A DNA stretch of 64,000 nt, taken from assembly GCA_023375785.1 (NCBI GenBank), contig SZWC01000039.1, forward strand, positions 283,876 to 347,875, in the 5' to 3' direction. The DNA comes from Penium margaritaceum (Eukaryota; Streptophyta; Zygnematophyceae; Desmidiales; Peniaceae). The notes beneath the pieces are model-generated. The model ran no database searches. It saw only the letters and a program-made list of their open reading frames with translations, and was not told the DNA's origin. Shown piece by piece: positions 1-12,446 of this stretch. Within the stretch, counting starts at the first letter, position 1. The number at the start of each line of letters is the position of its first letter. The translations under genes were made by a program, and so were the position numbers.

Positions 1-720
1 GCCTTGCACTCCCGTGCCCAATGCCCAGGCTGACCATAGTTATGGCACTTCCCAGGACGCTTTGAACTCTTTCCACCGCCATCATTGCCTTTTCCTCCAT
101 CGCCACCGCTTTCGCTCCTACTCGGAGGAGCAAAGGAATTGTTACCGCGACCACCATTCTATGCAGCATACGCTGAAATGTTAGCCTCGCTACCAATACA
201 ACACATGGCCTTGTTGCGCACGTAGTCGGAACCGCCTCAAACGTCAAACTCTCCTCCTCTCAACTGCCAAAATCAGTGATCAAAGGACCCTAGCTTTCAG
301 GTAGCGCCATGAGGAAGATCATGGCCTACATGTAAGTGTCGACTTTCCACTCCTTGAAACTGTAAAAGGAAGTCCGGAATCGACTCTCCCTCACTCACCC
401 TCAGCGAAATCAGCTTTTGAAGGATGAAGAGGCGATTTGCGAGAGTCATTCATTGGTGTACATGTGTAAGCTTCTCATAAACCTTTGATGCATGCGTACT
501 ACCTTGGAGGTGGACATGATGTGACTCATGCACTGATGTTTAAAGAATCGCAAATGCCATGTCATTTTTGACACTCGACGCTTCATATCCAAGATCTGTT
601 TTTGGAGGTTCAACCTCTTCTCCAAGGAGTATCTTCAAATAGCTACGCACCCTCATGATAATCTAAAGTTTTATCTCCACAAGGGAACACCAAACCCTAT
701 GAACTTTGAGATCCCACAAT
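1..720 (-). pseudogene. Copia family A gag remnant (minus strand)
   Basis: Reading the minus strand downward from about 720, the translation gives a Copia gag: a segment around GEEVEPPKTDLGYEA, then LANRLFILQKLISLRVSEGE, then a CCHC zinc knuckle at the window edge. The knuckle reads CHNYGQPGHWAREC, so its second cysteine is a tyrosine. Several in-frame stops break the frame. Gag would form the virus-like particle, with the knuckle binding element RNA. The same gag recurs at 29046-30221 (minus), 31326-31800 (plus) and 36750-37500 (minus), which defines family A. The element is cut by the window start, so its protease and polymerase lie outside. Confidence 0.8.
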
Positions 721-1455
721 TGACCTACTTGAGAGTGAGCATCGTGTGCATCGTCAGACCGGTTCTCTGCTTCTCTGCTTTGTTAAGGCCGATGTAGGCT
801 GATGTAGGCTCTTGTCTGCTACCAGTTTAGAAGGTGCAGATCCGTCGCTTACCCCTTAGCCGTTGATCACCTGCAAACAGAGAAGAATGCAAACTAGCAA
901 ACCTTGGGTCGTGCCTCCAAGGGTAGAGCTTATCCTTGGCCCTTGTTCGCTAAGTACGAAAATGCGCTGTTGGAGCTGATGGAGCAGACGGAGCAGTTGG
1001 AGCTGATGGAGCTCATGTACGCTTTAAGACAGAGTGGGTGTAACAGTGCATAGAAGCGTGCATTACAACTTGTCAGTTAGGGTCCATAACCCTTAGTCAA
1101 CCTGCCTGAGGCAACGGTCTAGAAAACGAGTTCCAACACCATGGTTTGTGCCGACCGCTCCTGGTATTGCAGCCAAGAGATGATATGACCCTAAGAGTAA
1201 AGGTTCCACACTAAGAAGTTCATAGGAATCGCTTCCTTGCACTGTGGACTTAGCATCTGGTCACTTTTGCGCGAGGAGTGAACCCATGGGGCTAACACCA
1301 ACCAATGCTTCTTTAGTGTCCGCCTCTAGTGGACAACTTTGTGAGGAGTCTCAGAGGGAAGAACTGTTCTCATTGATAGGCAACTAACAGGTTCCTATAG
1401 TCTGACAACCAGCCTCTAGCCTAGGCGCGCAATGGCTTGTTGGATGAGCCACTTT
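721..1455 (-). mobile_element. Family A leader and 5' LTR part (minus strand)
   Basis: This non-coding stretch follows the gag start and reads into the long terminal repeat of family A on the minus strand. The part from about 866 to 1455 is the reverse complement of the 3' half of the LTRs at 3811-4603 and 8612-9323; shared landmarks are the block around 1100 (a caggttgac motif) and the block around 1240. The family LTR begins TGTTGACC, and that end is missing here: the LTR stops near 1455 where another family A piece starts. No target duplication can be seen. Confidence 0.65.
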
Positions 1456-1842
1456 GGCAACACCATGCCTCTTAGGGGGAGGGCGTGGTGGTCTGGTGGT
1501 TGATGCCATGTTTGCTGAACCAGCCCTTGCACACCTCGTACTCACCACTATTGTCCGTGCGTAGTGCCTTTGCCTTCTTGCTTGTCTATCGCTCTACCAT
1601 CGCAAAAAACTCTTGCAACGTTTCCTTAACCTCTCTTTTTCTCCTGATGAAGAGATCCACATCTTGCAACAGTGATCATTGATGAAAGTCAAGAAATTAT
1701 TGCTACCGTTGTTCGAAGGGGAGTGGAATGGTCCGAACACATCAGACTGAATCAGGTCCAAGATAGTTGCCGCACATTGCCCATTACCCTCAAAGGGATT
1801 TCTCTTACCTTGCCTTAGAGGCATGGTTCACATAGCTTTTTA
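1456..1842 (-). pseudogene. Copia family A integrase fragment (minus strand)
   Basis: The minus-strand translation between 1594 and 1824 contains GQCAATILDLIQSDVFGPF, NNFLTFINDHCCKMWI and the start of the next integrase segment. This is the N-terminal part of the Copia integrase core, which joins element cDNA to host DNA. The first catalytic Asp (SDVFG) is present. The fragment lacks both the reverse transcriptase and the rest of gag-pol, and is joined to an LTR on each side, so it is a dead remnant. It is the same family as the integrases at 28678 and 35556. Confidence 0.75.
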
Positions 1843-2130
1843 CTGGATCTAGAGAAGAGAGGGAGCCTTAGTGGAGCGAGCATGTGGGACTAGGAGGGCG
1901 TCACTTGCGTTGAAGAATGGTTATTCAATCACTCAAAATGATGGAGCTAGAGCTTGGGCAAGTCAACCCTCTCAAAAGCCATACCACTTAGTCATGGAGG
2001 CTAAGGCCACACACTAGAGTCCATAATCGCACACAAGGGAGGAAATCAGCCTAGCAATCAGGCTGACCACTTACATACGACCTAGAGAGCTAGAGAATGC
2101 TCTCATGGCCCACTCCTTGTGAGGTGGAGT
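1843..2130 (-). mobile_element. Family B LTR fragment (minus strand)
   Basis: The sequence is the reverse complement of the 3' part of the family B LTR, matching 21340-21620 and 26990-27240 with scattered differences (for example the aagaatggttattcaatcactc block). The LTR start is missing. At about 2130 it is joined directly to plus-strand family B leader, so two B copies meet head to head or were rearranged here. Confidence 0.75.
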
Positions 2131-3810
2131 AGGAGCAGAAGCATACCCTCTTTTCAAAAGGGCAGATCTCTGAAAATACCCTGCTCATATCCTGTTTTAT
2201 GGATTGATCTAAACGTTTTTAGGTGTTTTTTCTAGTGGTGGATTTTGTTCTTCGAAATTCTTAGTCTTTTGGCCTTTACGGTCCATTTTTCATCAAACAG
2301 ATATCTGGCAGAAGCAGCAGCAGAAGCAAAGGTAGCGCCGCCATTGAAGGACAGCGTTGGGCTTCATCAAGGCTAAAAAATGGCAGGACCAATCCTTTTG
2401 ACAGTAGTCCAGCCTTTGGAAAGGCTCGAGGGATGCACCAACTTCATTGTTTGGAAGATCTGTATCCGCCTTCTTTTGCAAGAGATGGAGGTGGTGAGCG
2501 GAAACGAGTCGGCCCTGGTTCCACAAGGAAGAGGGATCACCGTAGCGCAGGTCGTCCCACAGAAGACGACAAAAAAGGGTGCAGCTGATGCGGGTTCTTC
2601 TGTAGCTGTATGAGTGGCGTATGAGGAGGGGAAAAAGAAGGACAGGCAGGTGAACAGGTTGCTTGTCAACACCATCTCCAACCTCCATCTTCAGTACCCG
2701 AGTGACAAGGCTATTGCAAAGGAGGGGTGGGACACGTGCAAGAAGAATGAGAGCAAGGATCCTGCATTCGTAATGCTTTTGGAGGAGAAGATGATGGTGT
2801 TGAAAATGCAGGGTGGCGAAGGGATGGAGGCGTACTTGGACAAGGCAAAGGAGTACGCAAAGCAGCTCAAAGCGGCTAGTAACCCTGTGGAACACACGCT
2901 CTTCTTCCTCCTCTTGTTGAGGGGAGTCCCAATAGGCTATGCCACAGTGCGAGAGACGTTGGAGTGCCAGCCTGCTCTCTACCTGGAGTGTTAGTTCTAC
3001 ATGGTGCAGGGAGAATTGTGTCGCAATATAGCAAATCGCATCGGCGGTAGCAGCACCAGTCAAGTAGCGTCAATGGCCATGGACTCACGCAACCAGCAGC
3101 AGCAGTAGTCTGAGAAACAGAGAGGGAAGAAGAAGGGCAAGTACCACTATTGCCAAAAAGAGGAGCACTACAAGAAAGAGCTCTTAAAGTTCAAGAGGGA
3201 CCTGAAAGAGCAGCAAGAAGAGCAAAAGCAACAATCTCCAGAGCAACAGCAGCAACAGTCACGTTAACGTTAGCAGCAGTAGCAGCAGCAGCAAAACCAG
3301 ACCTGCGTGTGCCATTTTGGCAACATGAACGTGGCCAAGGAGGTACGCGACCGCCTCTTTATGGCGAAGTCTTACATGTCGCAGAAGAAGAAGGCAGATC
3401 TAGCATGGTACAAAGACTTAGGGTGTACCAAGAGTGTGACGCACCACAAGGAGTGGTTTACGCAGCTGCTCTCTATTCCCTCCAGACTAATTGCTTTGGG
3501 TGATGATCAGGTGGTGTATGCTCAGGGGATTGGGATTGTGGAGATGTGGTTGGAGACTCCACGTGGCATTGAAGTGGAAATGTCCTGTCTTACCAACACA
3601 GGACAGTGAGTTGTCTTTGCCGACGACTATGGCTACACCCTTGACAAGGAAACGGGAGAGGAGTTCGTCAGGTCGATGAAGGACGACGACATGTACCGCC
3701 TTTTGGGGGTGACCAAGATCCCATGCGAGCAGAGTCTTGGAGCAGTGGTGCAGGCCACACATGGCAAAATCTGGCATGCGCGCTACAGCCATATTGGCAT
3801 GTGTAGCTTA
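2131..3810 (+). pseudogene. Copia family B gag-protease remnant (plus strand)
   Basis: After a 5' leader (2131-2379) a gag starts at 2380, in one frame through 2994 and interrupted by a TGA near 2612. Recognisable segments are QPLERLEGCTNFIVWKI, the stretch around LLVNTISNLHLQY and CQPALYLEC. A degraded zinc knuckle near 3150 reads YHYCQKEEHYKKE, having lost two of its ligands. A Gln-rich linker follows, then protease and GAG-pre-integrase-like segments (VTHHKEWFTQL at about 3436; DDDMYRLLGVTKIP at about 3685). A deletion relative to 23460-23540 removes the middle of this part. The copy ends at 3810, exactly where a family A LTR begins. The better-preserved relative is at 22274-26450. Confidence 0.8.
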
Positions 3811-4603
3811 TGTTGACCTGATATCCTCCTTGTCCATGGCTGATATTTGGACAGGCACACGACGTACTGGGCATGCACTGCCCATTTGATGTAAGTCCCC
3901 TAAGTCTGGTCTAGATAGACAAGGCATGCACTACTCCTTTGGAGCAACTCCCCTTGGTATAATCTGGATAGTATAGCAAACGTAGGTCTTACCTAGGACA
4001 ACTCCCTGGGACTTAGATATTCCACAATTAGTATATGAAGCGAGAGGTCACTGGGTCAAATCCCAGCCTGGTGACTAATTTTCTTTGTGACCAAAAGGGG
4101 GACAAGAAGGTTCTAAGAGACATCTTGGAACATTACAAGGTCTTTGCTAGTGAATGGTGCTTTTTAAAGGTCACGAGGACCGCCATATAGGCAGGGGGGA
4201 TGACGCAATCCAGATTGCCCCATAAAGTAGATCATCAAAGGAGCCACTGCGCGCCAAGACTAGAGGCTGGCTCTAGGACTACAAGGTCCTGTCAGTTGCC
4301 TCTCATTGAGTATAGTTCTTGCCTTGAGAGTCCTAATAGAGTTGTCCACCAGAGGTAGACACTAAAGAAGCATTGGTTGGTCTAAATCCTACGAGTTTGC
4401 TCCTTGCGCGAAAGTGACCAGGTGCCAAGGACATAGTGCAAGGAAGAGATTCGTATGAACTGCTCACAGTGGAACCCTGGCTCTAAGGGTGATATCATCT
4501 CTTGGTTACAATACCAAGAGCAGTCGGCTGGAAGCATTATGTCGGAATCCGTTTTCTAGACCGTCATATCCAGCAGGTTGACAAAGGGTTATGCACCCAC
4601 ATG
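3811..4603 (+). mobile_element. Family A 5' LTR (plus strand), 3' end truncated
   Basis: The LTR starts TGTTGACCTGATAT at 3811 and matches 8612-9323 over about 700 bp. Near 4603 it passes directly into gag, so the end of the LTR, the primer site and the gag N-terminus have been deleted compared with the minus-strand copy at 37689-38678. A tRNA-like module with an A-box-like and a B-box-like motif lies at about 3996-4077. The LTR would carry the promoter and polyadenylation site of the element. Confidence 0.75.
3996..4077 (+). repeat. tRNA-like module inside family A LTR
   Basis: The segment ends in a perfect T-arm-like hairpin (CTGGG, loop TCAAAT, CCCAG) whose core GGTCAAATCC resembles a Pol III B box. 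Other family A copies also show an A-box-like TGGCTTAGACG at the expected distance upstream. No acceptor stem closes it, so I do not call a tRNA gene. Equivalent modules lie at 8739-8818, 34952-35039 and, on the minus strand, 38452-38532. Confidence 0.5.
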
Positions 4604-7600
4604 CATCAAAGGCTTATGAGGAACTTGCACGTGTACTTCAATCAATGGCTCTTGCAAATCGCCTCTTCATCCTTCAAAAATTGATTTTGATGAGGGTGAG
4701 TGAGGGAGAGTCCATTCCAGGCTTCTTGTTGGAGTTTGAAGGACAACGACAGTAAATGACCCAAATGAACTGGGAAATCGTCCCCAACATGCAGGCCATG
4801 ATCCTCCTCATGGTGCTACCTGAAAGGTGGGGTCCTCTGATCATCGCCTTTGGCGGTTGGAATGAGGAGAAGTTGACACATGAGGCAGTGTCCGAGTACG
4901 TGCGCAACGAGGCCATGCGTCACAGCGGTAGTGAGGCTAACATTTGATTCTATGTTGCACAATATGGTGGTTGTGGCAATAATTCCTCTTTTGGTCAGAG
5001 TAGTAGCAGAAGCAGTGGCGGGACTGGAAAAGGCAATGGTGGCGGTGGAAAGAATTCAAAGCGTCCTAGGAAGAGCCATAACTGTGGCAAGCCTAGGCAT
5101 TGGGCACGGGAGTGCAGGGCTCCCAAGAAGGAAGACGGAGATCATGGTAGTAGATATGAGGGCAAATGAAAGGGTAAGATGGAGTTGACAAACATGATGG
5201 CTGAGAGCGTGCCGGCAACCAAAGGCGGTACTGCTCAAGCGTGGAGCCTTTGGGCTCAACTCTGACACGAACCACCACTCTTTAAGGAGCGCTAAACGTT
5301 CCTTTAGGTGCACCAACGGCAGCCTTGTCCATGCGCAAGACGAGGGAGAAAAGTTGATCAGTATCACGTCAATGGTGCTGAAAAAAGACTTGAAGGTAGA
5401 GAACGTGGTATACATGGCGTCTTTTGCGGCAAACCTCCTATCTGTATCCTAAATAACGGACCATGACATGATGGTCGTCTTCACAGAGGAGGAGGCCGTG
5501 ATTGTCAAGAACAAGGATATCAATATCTCCTATCCCAAGGAGAGTCTGGTCGTACAGGTCCCAAGACTTGATGGGCTCTACGTCCTGCAGACCAAACTCC
5601 TTCGCAGTAAAAATGAGGGATATCCGGCGGTTGAAGAGCCCGAGTCTCCAAAGCCTGGTGGTGCACCACAAGCCGTCACCGTGGTGGCAAAATCCACCGA
5701 CAGAAATCTTGAGCTGTGGCTGACAACTCAGTACAAGCTATGCAACAGTACAAAGTGGTTCATGGGATGGAGGGATGCAAGGCCAATGACGAGGGAAAGT
5801 GCAAGAAGCTGTGTGAGCCATGCCTCCTAGGCAAGGCAAAGAGAAAGTCCTTTGAACATCATGGGCAATGTGCGGCAGGAACCTTGGACCAGATTCACTT
5901 TGATGTGTACAGACCATTCCGCACCCAATCAAACGGTAGCAGTAAGTATTTCTTGACCTTCACTGATGACCACTATTGCAAGATGTGGATCTACTTCCTC
6001 AAGACAAAGGAAGAGGACAAGGAAAAGATGCAAGAGTTTGTCGCGATGGTAGAGCGGCAGACGAGCAAGAAGGTCAAAGCATTGATCACGGACAACGGTG
6101 GTGAGTACGAGGCATGCAAAGGCTGGTTGAGCCAACTCGGCATCAACCACTAGACCACCATGCCTTACACCTTACAAAGTAACGACGTTACCGAGCCGAT
6201 GAACCAGAGTATCCTCGGAAGAACAACTAAGCATGCCCTTCGACGTTAAACTCCCATCTTGCTTCAAGGCTGAAGGTACAAGATGTGCTTGCTATCTTGT
6301 GAATCTAACTCCAGCACGTGCGCTTGGAAGGCGTGGTAAGAAGAAGCAAGAGAAGCAGCTCAGGATGCCACAAACGGCGTGATCAGGGAAGAAGCCAGAT
6401 GCCTCACACTTAAGGATCTTTGGCTGTAGCTTGGGCAAAGGTTCAAAAAGGAGAAAGAAGTGGCAAGCTGGATGCATGTGCTTGTAAGTGTGTTATGGTC
6501 ACATACGATACCGCATATAAGGCATACATGCTGTGGGACCAAGCGGCTAGAATGCTCATGAGGAGCCGAGATGTCGACTTTAATGAAATGATGTTCCGCA
6601 AGGGAGAGTCGCTGGACCCTGTCCATGCTCCCAAATCAGAAGTAACAATTGTCTTGCTCAAGTCAGATAATCAAGCACTAGAAAACTGGCACATGGTGCC
6701 AGTGAAGGATGGTACTACAGGGAGAGTGGCTGTGCACGCTGATACAAGCACTGAATCTGACACTGAGTCTTAGTCATCCGAGGACTCTGAGTCAAACCCT
6801 GAGGTCGGCGGCTCTTCTTTGAAGAACAGATCAGGAGCAACAGAAGCAACTTTGCCTTGAAGCACCATCAGCAACACTCCGTATTGTATGCGCCATAAGA
6901 AACCTGCGCCCAAGTATGATGCAGCGAGTGCGGAATGGACCGGACTCAGCTGGTTATGCTTGGCTCAAGGAGAGCTTGTGACCGTAACGGCGGCTATCAA
7001 CATGTCAGATGCGGCCAAGTGGAAGGAGGCAGGGGATAGCAAACTCGCATCCATTGAAGAGAACAGAACATGAGTTTTGGTGGACAAGCCCCAAAACGCA
7101 CATGTGGTGGGGTCAAAGTGGGTACTCCGGAAAAACGTTCAAGCTGAATGGTACTATCGACAAGAACAAGACAAGAGTAGTGGCGAAAGGGTTTTCCCAG
7201 CGTGCATGCTTAGGATACGAGGAGACCTTCACGCTTGTCGTCACATTTGCCTCCATCGGATCCATGTTGCACATCGCTGCTACAAAAGATCTGGAGGTCT
7301 AGCAGATGGATGTCAAGACATATTTCCTGTACAGGAAGCTAGACAAAGAAGTACTGATGGAAGTGCCCGAGGGAGTGAAAGCTCCAAAGGACAAGGTTTA
7401 CAAACTGGTCAAAGCACTCTATGGGATGAAACAGGCCCCAAGGATGTGGTACAAGGAGATGGACAGCTTCATGGCTGGACTCACCTTCACGCACTGCCTG
7501 AATGAGCCTAATGTATAGGTGCAAGAGGATGAGCAAGGCTTGATGCTGGTTGTACCGTACATGGATGACCTGATCATCTGCTTGTCATCGGTCGAGCTGT

Positions 7601-8611
7601 TGAACAAGCTGAAGACAAATCTCAGTAACAGGTTCAAGATGAAGGACAAGTGTCTGCTCAAGTTCTACCTCAAGATAGCCATCCACCGCAATCGAGGAGC
7701 AGGCACCATCGAGCTGAACAAGACCAAGTACATCATGGAAGTCCTCATGTGGTACAAAATAGAGGATGACAAGTCCGTCAGCACACCCATGGCAACAGAC
7801 ATCAAGCTCTCCTCCTCCATGAACCCCAATACGGAATCAAAACGGCTTGACATGGAGAACATTCTCTATCAGTATGCTATTTGAAGCCTCGTGTATGCCA
7901 TGCTAGGAACATGCCTTGACATGTCCTATTCTGTGAGACAAGCGAGCAAGTTTGTGGCCAATCCAGGGCCATAGCACTCGCAAGCAGTCAAGCGCATCAT
8001 GCGCTATCTAAAGAAGACCTGACACATGGGACTCCTATTTGGAGGCCAAGAAGGATCTCACCCGCTGCGACTGGTGTCTTACATAGACGCCGACTCGGGA
8101 GGAAGAATCGATGACAGAAGCTCCTCCTTTGGCTTTGTGTACTCCTTGAATGGTGGTGCAGTCTCTTGAGCAAGTAGAAAACAAGACTTTATCTCCCTCT
8201 CTACCGCTGAGGTAAGTACATCCCTTTTTCAGAAGCATGCAAGGAGACACAGTGACTATGAGTTTGTTTGCCAAGATGAAATTGCCACAAAAGGAGGTAG
8301 CAAAGGTCCACATCGACAACAAGAGCGCCATGAAAATGGCATTGGATGATGTCATCCCCCGGCGGACCAAGTACATCGACATCAGGTACCACTACTAACG
8401 CGACGTGGTGGCAAACAAGATCGTGGACCTGGAATATGTGGAGACCAGGAAGATTCTTGTACATTGTATCACAAAGGCGCTAGAGAGCAAATTGCACTCT
8501 ATAGGTACTCGAGGCATATGTATGGTCAATGCAGTGGACAAAGACTGAGGCCAAGACTACTGGAGAGAGGAGAGATCTCACATCTAATGGACAGAGTTGC
8601 AAAGGAGAGTT
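4604..8611 (+). pseudogene. Copia family A gag-pol, plus strand, heavily broken
   Basis: Domains follow the Copia order. Gag lies at about 4604-5190, with the knuckle at about 5068-5115 reading SHNCGKPRHWAREC, so the first Cys is lost. Remains of the protease are near 5250, where the DSG triad is changed to NSD. GAG-pre-integrase and the integrase core are at 5716-6153 (CKKLCEPC, HFDVYRPF, ITDNGGEYE), the integrase C-terminal/linker at 6420-6773, and reverse transcriptase at 7009-7884 with YMDD at 7558-7569. RNase H is at about 7900-8450 (YIDADSGGRIDDR, SLSTAE). The usual RT motif is YVDD, so the Val-to-Met change is a decay or variant. At least ten stops and frameshifts separate the pieces. 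A purine-rich tract (caaaggagag) just before 8612 is the likely polypurine primer. Confidence 0.85.
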
Positions 8612-9323
8612 TATTGACCTGATATGCTCCTTGTCCATGGCTGATATTCGGACAGGCACAGGACGGACTAGTCATGTATTGCTCCCTTGGACGAAGTCCC
8701 CTAGGTCTGGTCCAGATAGACAAGGCATGCACTGCATAGGACAACTCCTTGTGGCTTAGACGTTCTTGAGTTAGTCTTTAGAGCGAGAGGTCACTTGGTC
8801 AAATCCTAGCCCGGTGACTAATATTCTATGTGAACAAAAGGGGGAGAGGAAGGTTCTGAGAGACATCCTAGAACAAGCCAATGTCCTTCCTAGTGGTTGG
8901 CGCTACTCGACGGTCACACGTAGCGCCATATATGCAGGGGGGATGACGCAATCCAGATTACCCCTTAAGTGGCTCATCCAAGGAGCCAGTACGCCCCTAG
9001 GCTAGAGGTTAGATCTAGGACTATAAGAACCTCTCAGTTAAGTTTCATTGAGTATAGTTCTTACCTTTGAGACTCCTGACAGAGTTGTCCACAAAAGGCA
9101 GACACTAAAGAAGCATTGGTTGGTCTAAGCCCCAGGAGTTCGCTCCTTACACGAAAGTGACCAGGTGCTAAGCACACAGTGCAAGGAAGTGATTCCTATG
9201 AACTGCTCAGTGTGGAACCTTGGCTCAAAGGGTGATATCATCTTTTGCTTGCAATACCAAGAGTGGTGGGTGGGAACAATTGTGTCACAATCCGTTTTCA
9301 AGACCGTCACCTCGGGCAGGTTG
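8612..9323 (+). mobile_element. Family A 3' LTR (plus strand), truncated
   Basis: It starts TATTGACCTGATATGCTCC, the family start TGTTGACC with one G-to-A change, right after a polypurine tract. It matches the 5' copy at 3811-4603, including the tRNA-like module at 8739-8818 (A-box-like TGGCTTAGACG, B-box-like GGTCAAATCC). It stops near 9323 against a family B LTR, so the terminal part and any target duplication are gone. Confidence 0.75.
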
Positions 9324-9333
9324 AGAGATACTT

Positions 9334-10060
9334 GGAGGAGTAATCCGACTCAGTTTCAGGTCCACAGGAGCAAGTTCCAAGAAACTACCAGGTGCATGCT
9401 GCGATCGTCAATCTGAGTTCTCCATTTCAAAGCTTAGGTAGTAAAATGTCTACTGTTCAAGTTTCAGGCCGGTCTAACAGTTGGATTGGGAGATATGAAT
9501 TTTTGAAGTTTTTAGGGTCATGGACTGCTGATATATGGGTGACCATGGGCCATGGCTCCATGCCTTAGCCTGAGAAAAGGAAAAGACAAGAAGTCCAGGG
9601 TCAAGACCTGATGAGAGAAATATCGAAAAAGATCCTAGATTCTTCGGTTGCCATTCCTGAGTGTGTGGAGTAGGAAAAAGGTACCTCTCCTTACTTTTTA
9701 GGTGAGTTGAGATTCTTGTGTGTTAGCCATTGACTAATGGCGATCCTACATGAGATTGTGGATTATGCGACCACTAGAAGTGTGCCATGAGAGCATTTTC
9801 TAGCTCTCTAGGTTGTGTGGGAGTCGTCAGCCTGATTGTTAGGCTCATTTCCTCTCTTGTGTGAGATTGTGGACTCTAGTGTGTGAGCCGTAGCATCCAT
9901 GACTAAGTGGTGTGGCTTGTGAGAGGGCTGACTTGTCCAAGCTCTAGCTTAATATGTATTCCATCATTTTGGGTACTTTTACGACCATCTTTCAGCACAA
10001 GTGAACCCCTTCCAGTCCCACATGTTTGACGCTCCAAGGCTCTCTTTCCTCTCAATCCAA
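9334..10060 (+). mobile_element. Family B LTR (plus strand), both ends eroded
   Basis: About 725 bp match the family B LTR (compare 20893-21627): gactcagtttcagg near the start, the dinucleotide-varied core, and tcttgtgtgagat near 9865. The first TGTTGGG bases are replaced and the last bases read tccaa instead of CCAACA. Family A gag on the minus strand follows immediately. No coding sequence is attached. Confidence 0.75.
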
Positions 10061-10544
10061 TATCATTGCCTTTTCCTCCACCGCCACCACTTCCGTTGTT
10101 ACTCTGACAAGAAGAGGAATTGTTGCCACAACAACCGTACTATATAGGATAGGCTGAATTGTTAGCCTCATTACCACTGCGACGCGTGGCCCCGTTGCGC
10201 ACGTATTTAGACACTGCCTCATACGTCAAATCCTCCTCCTTCCAACTGTCAAAAAGGATGATTAGAGGATTCCAGCTTTTAGCTAGCGCCATGAAGAGCA
10301 TCATGGCCTTTATATTGGTGCGATTTCCCACTTCATTTGGATCACCTTGTGTGGCAGTCCTTTAAACTGCAACTGCAAGTCCGAAATTAACTTTGCCTTG
10401 CTCATCCTCATCGAAATCAGTTTTTGAACGATGAAGATGCGATTTGCAAGAGCCATTCATTGATGTACACGTGCAAGCTTCTCATAAGACTTTGATGCAT
10501 GTGTGATACCTGGGAGGTGGACACACTGTGACTCATGCATTGAT
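10061..10544 (-). pseudogene. Copia family A gag fragment (minus strand)
   Basis: The minus-strand reading 10140-10331 gives NIKAMMLFMALAKSWNPLI and EEDLTYEAVSKYVRNGA, which are family A gag (compare 29900-30220). The upstream gag segment with LANRIFIL-type sequence follows to about 10540. Both sides abut family B LTRs, and the B LTR at 10545 begins inside the gag sequence. Confidence 0.75.
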
Positions 10545-11280
10545 TGTTGGGAAGCGAGCCATCGTGCTCAGTTTCAGGTCCATAGGAGCAAGTTCCTGGG
10601 AGCTACCAGATACCTGCTCCGATTGCCGATCCAATTTCACTATTGGAAAGATCAGGTGGCACAATGTATATGGTCCATATTTGAGGCCGATCTAATGGTC
10701 GGATTGGGAGATATGAATTTTCGAAGTTTTCTGGGTCATCGACCACCGATATCCGGGTGACCATGGGCGATGGCTCCATGCCCTAGCCTGAGAAAAGAAA
10801 AAAAGCAAGAGGTCCAGGGTCAAGACCTGATGGGAGAGATATCCAAAAAAGGTCCTTGATTCTTGGGTCGCCTTGTCTGAGTGTGCTGACTAGGAAAAAG
10901 GTACCTCTCCTAAGTTTTTAGGTGAGGTGAGATCCTTGTGTGCTAGCCATGGACACATGGCGATCCTCCATGGGATTGTGGGTTATGTGACCACTAGGAG
11001 TGTGCCATGAGAGTAATTTCTAGCTCTTTAGGTTGTGTGTGAGTAGTCAGCCTGATTGCTAGGCTGATTTCCTCCCTTTTGTGAGATTATGAAATCTAGT
11101 ATGTGAGCCTTAGCCTCCGTGGCTAAGTGGTGTGGCTTGTGAGGGGACTGACTTGCCCAAGCTCTAGCTCGATATGTATTCCATCATTTGAGTGATTTAA
11201 CAACCATTCTTCAGCACAAGGGATGCCCTTCCTGTCCCACATGCTCGCTCCAAGGCTCCCTCTCTCCTCCAGTACCAACA
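10545..11280 (+). mobile_element. Family B 5' LTR (plus strand), full length
   Basis: The LTR runs from TGTTGGGA to CCAACA, 736 bp, the same length as the LTRs of the complete B element (735 and 737 bp). It is followed at 11281 by a slightly decayed primer site (TTGGTATCAAAGCC against TTGGTATCAGAGCC). The element begins inside family A gag sequence. Confidence 0.85.
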
Positions 11281-11949
11281 CTTGGTATCAAAGCCAAGCT
11301 TTTTTACTTTTAGCCAGCACAGGCCGTCACTTTGAGAGTAATGGGTGGGGGTCAAACCTTCATCAATTTACATGATTGACCACAGGATCTTCAAGTTCAA
11401 GAGACAAACCTTCCAATAAGCACAAAATCCTGAAGATCCAAGAGTTGGATTGAGAGTTATGTTCAAAACAAGGTCAGCCAAGGATATACTCTTCTCTCTA
11501 AGTAAGACTGTCGCCTTGTGATGACAATAACTCTCTTGATTCTTTGTCAAATTTAAAAAGTAGCACATACGAATAAAAGTATTTTTCCTAAGCTTTCTGG
11601 TGGTACAAAAATATTTGCATTCCATGGGTATGTTTAGGAGAAACACCGTTTACAAAATGGCTGGTGTGAGCTGGAGTAGGAGCAGAAGCATACCCGGTTT
11701 TCAAGAGGGCATGTCTTTCAAAATCCCCAGTGGATGACCATGTTTTATTGGTCTATCTGAAAATTTTTGAGCTGAATTTTCTAGTGGTTGACTGTGTTTT
11801 TTAAAATTCCTAGTATGCTGGCCTTTATAGTCCGTTTTCTATCACTTTGATTTCTGGCAGAAGCAGTAGTAGAAGCAGGAGTAGCGCCGCCATTCAAGGG
11901 CAGCACTGAGCATCACCAAGGCTAAAAAAGGCAGCAGCTAGCGTGTGAG
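11281..11949 (+). mobile_element. Family B primer site and untranslated leader
   Basis: After the primer site the sequence matches the 5' leader of the complete B element (21628-22290), down to the start of gag (tgagcatcaccaaggct and ggcagcagct). Gag is cut after a few codons at about 11949, where a minus-strand B LTR begins. No protein is encoded. A minus-strand open frame at 11368-11646 is not credible because it lies in conserved leader. Confidence 0.75.
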
Positions 11950-12446
11950 GCTGACCACTCACACACGACCTAGAGAGCTAGAAAATGGCACACTCCTAGT
12001 GGTCACATAACCCACAAACCCATGGAGAATCGCCATGTGTCCATGGCTAGCACACAAGGATCTCACATCACCTAAAAAGTAAGGAGAGGTACCTTTATCC
12101 TAGTCAGCACACTCTGACAAGGCAATCCTAAGACCAAGGACCTTTTTGGATATTTCTCCCATCAGGTCTTGACCCTCGACCTCTTGCCTTTTTCTTTTCT
12201 CAGGCTAAGGCATGGAGCCATCACCCATGCCCATGCAGACATCGACAGTCCATGACCCCCGAAACTTTGAAAATTCATATCTCCCAATCCAACCGTTGGA
12301 TCGACATGAAAATTGGACCGAGGACATTTCCCCACCTGATCTCTCCAGTGGTGAAGTCCGATTGATGATCGAAGCAGGTATCTGGTACTTTCCTGGAACT
12401 TGCTCATGTGGACGTGAAACTGAGCCGGATGGCTCCTTTCCCAACA
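11950..12446 (-). mobile_element. Family B 3' LTR (minus strand), truncated
   Basis: This is the reverse complement of the first two thirds of the B LTR, ending ttcccaaca at 12446, which is the LTR start on the minus strand. Just beyond it lies the purine tract (reverse of atctcccactttgcc), then the B pol C-terminus. It is therefore the 3' LTR of a minus-strand element. The far end is lost at the junction with the plus-strand leader. Confidence 0.75.
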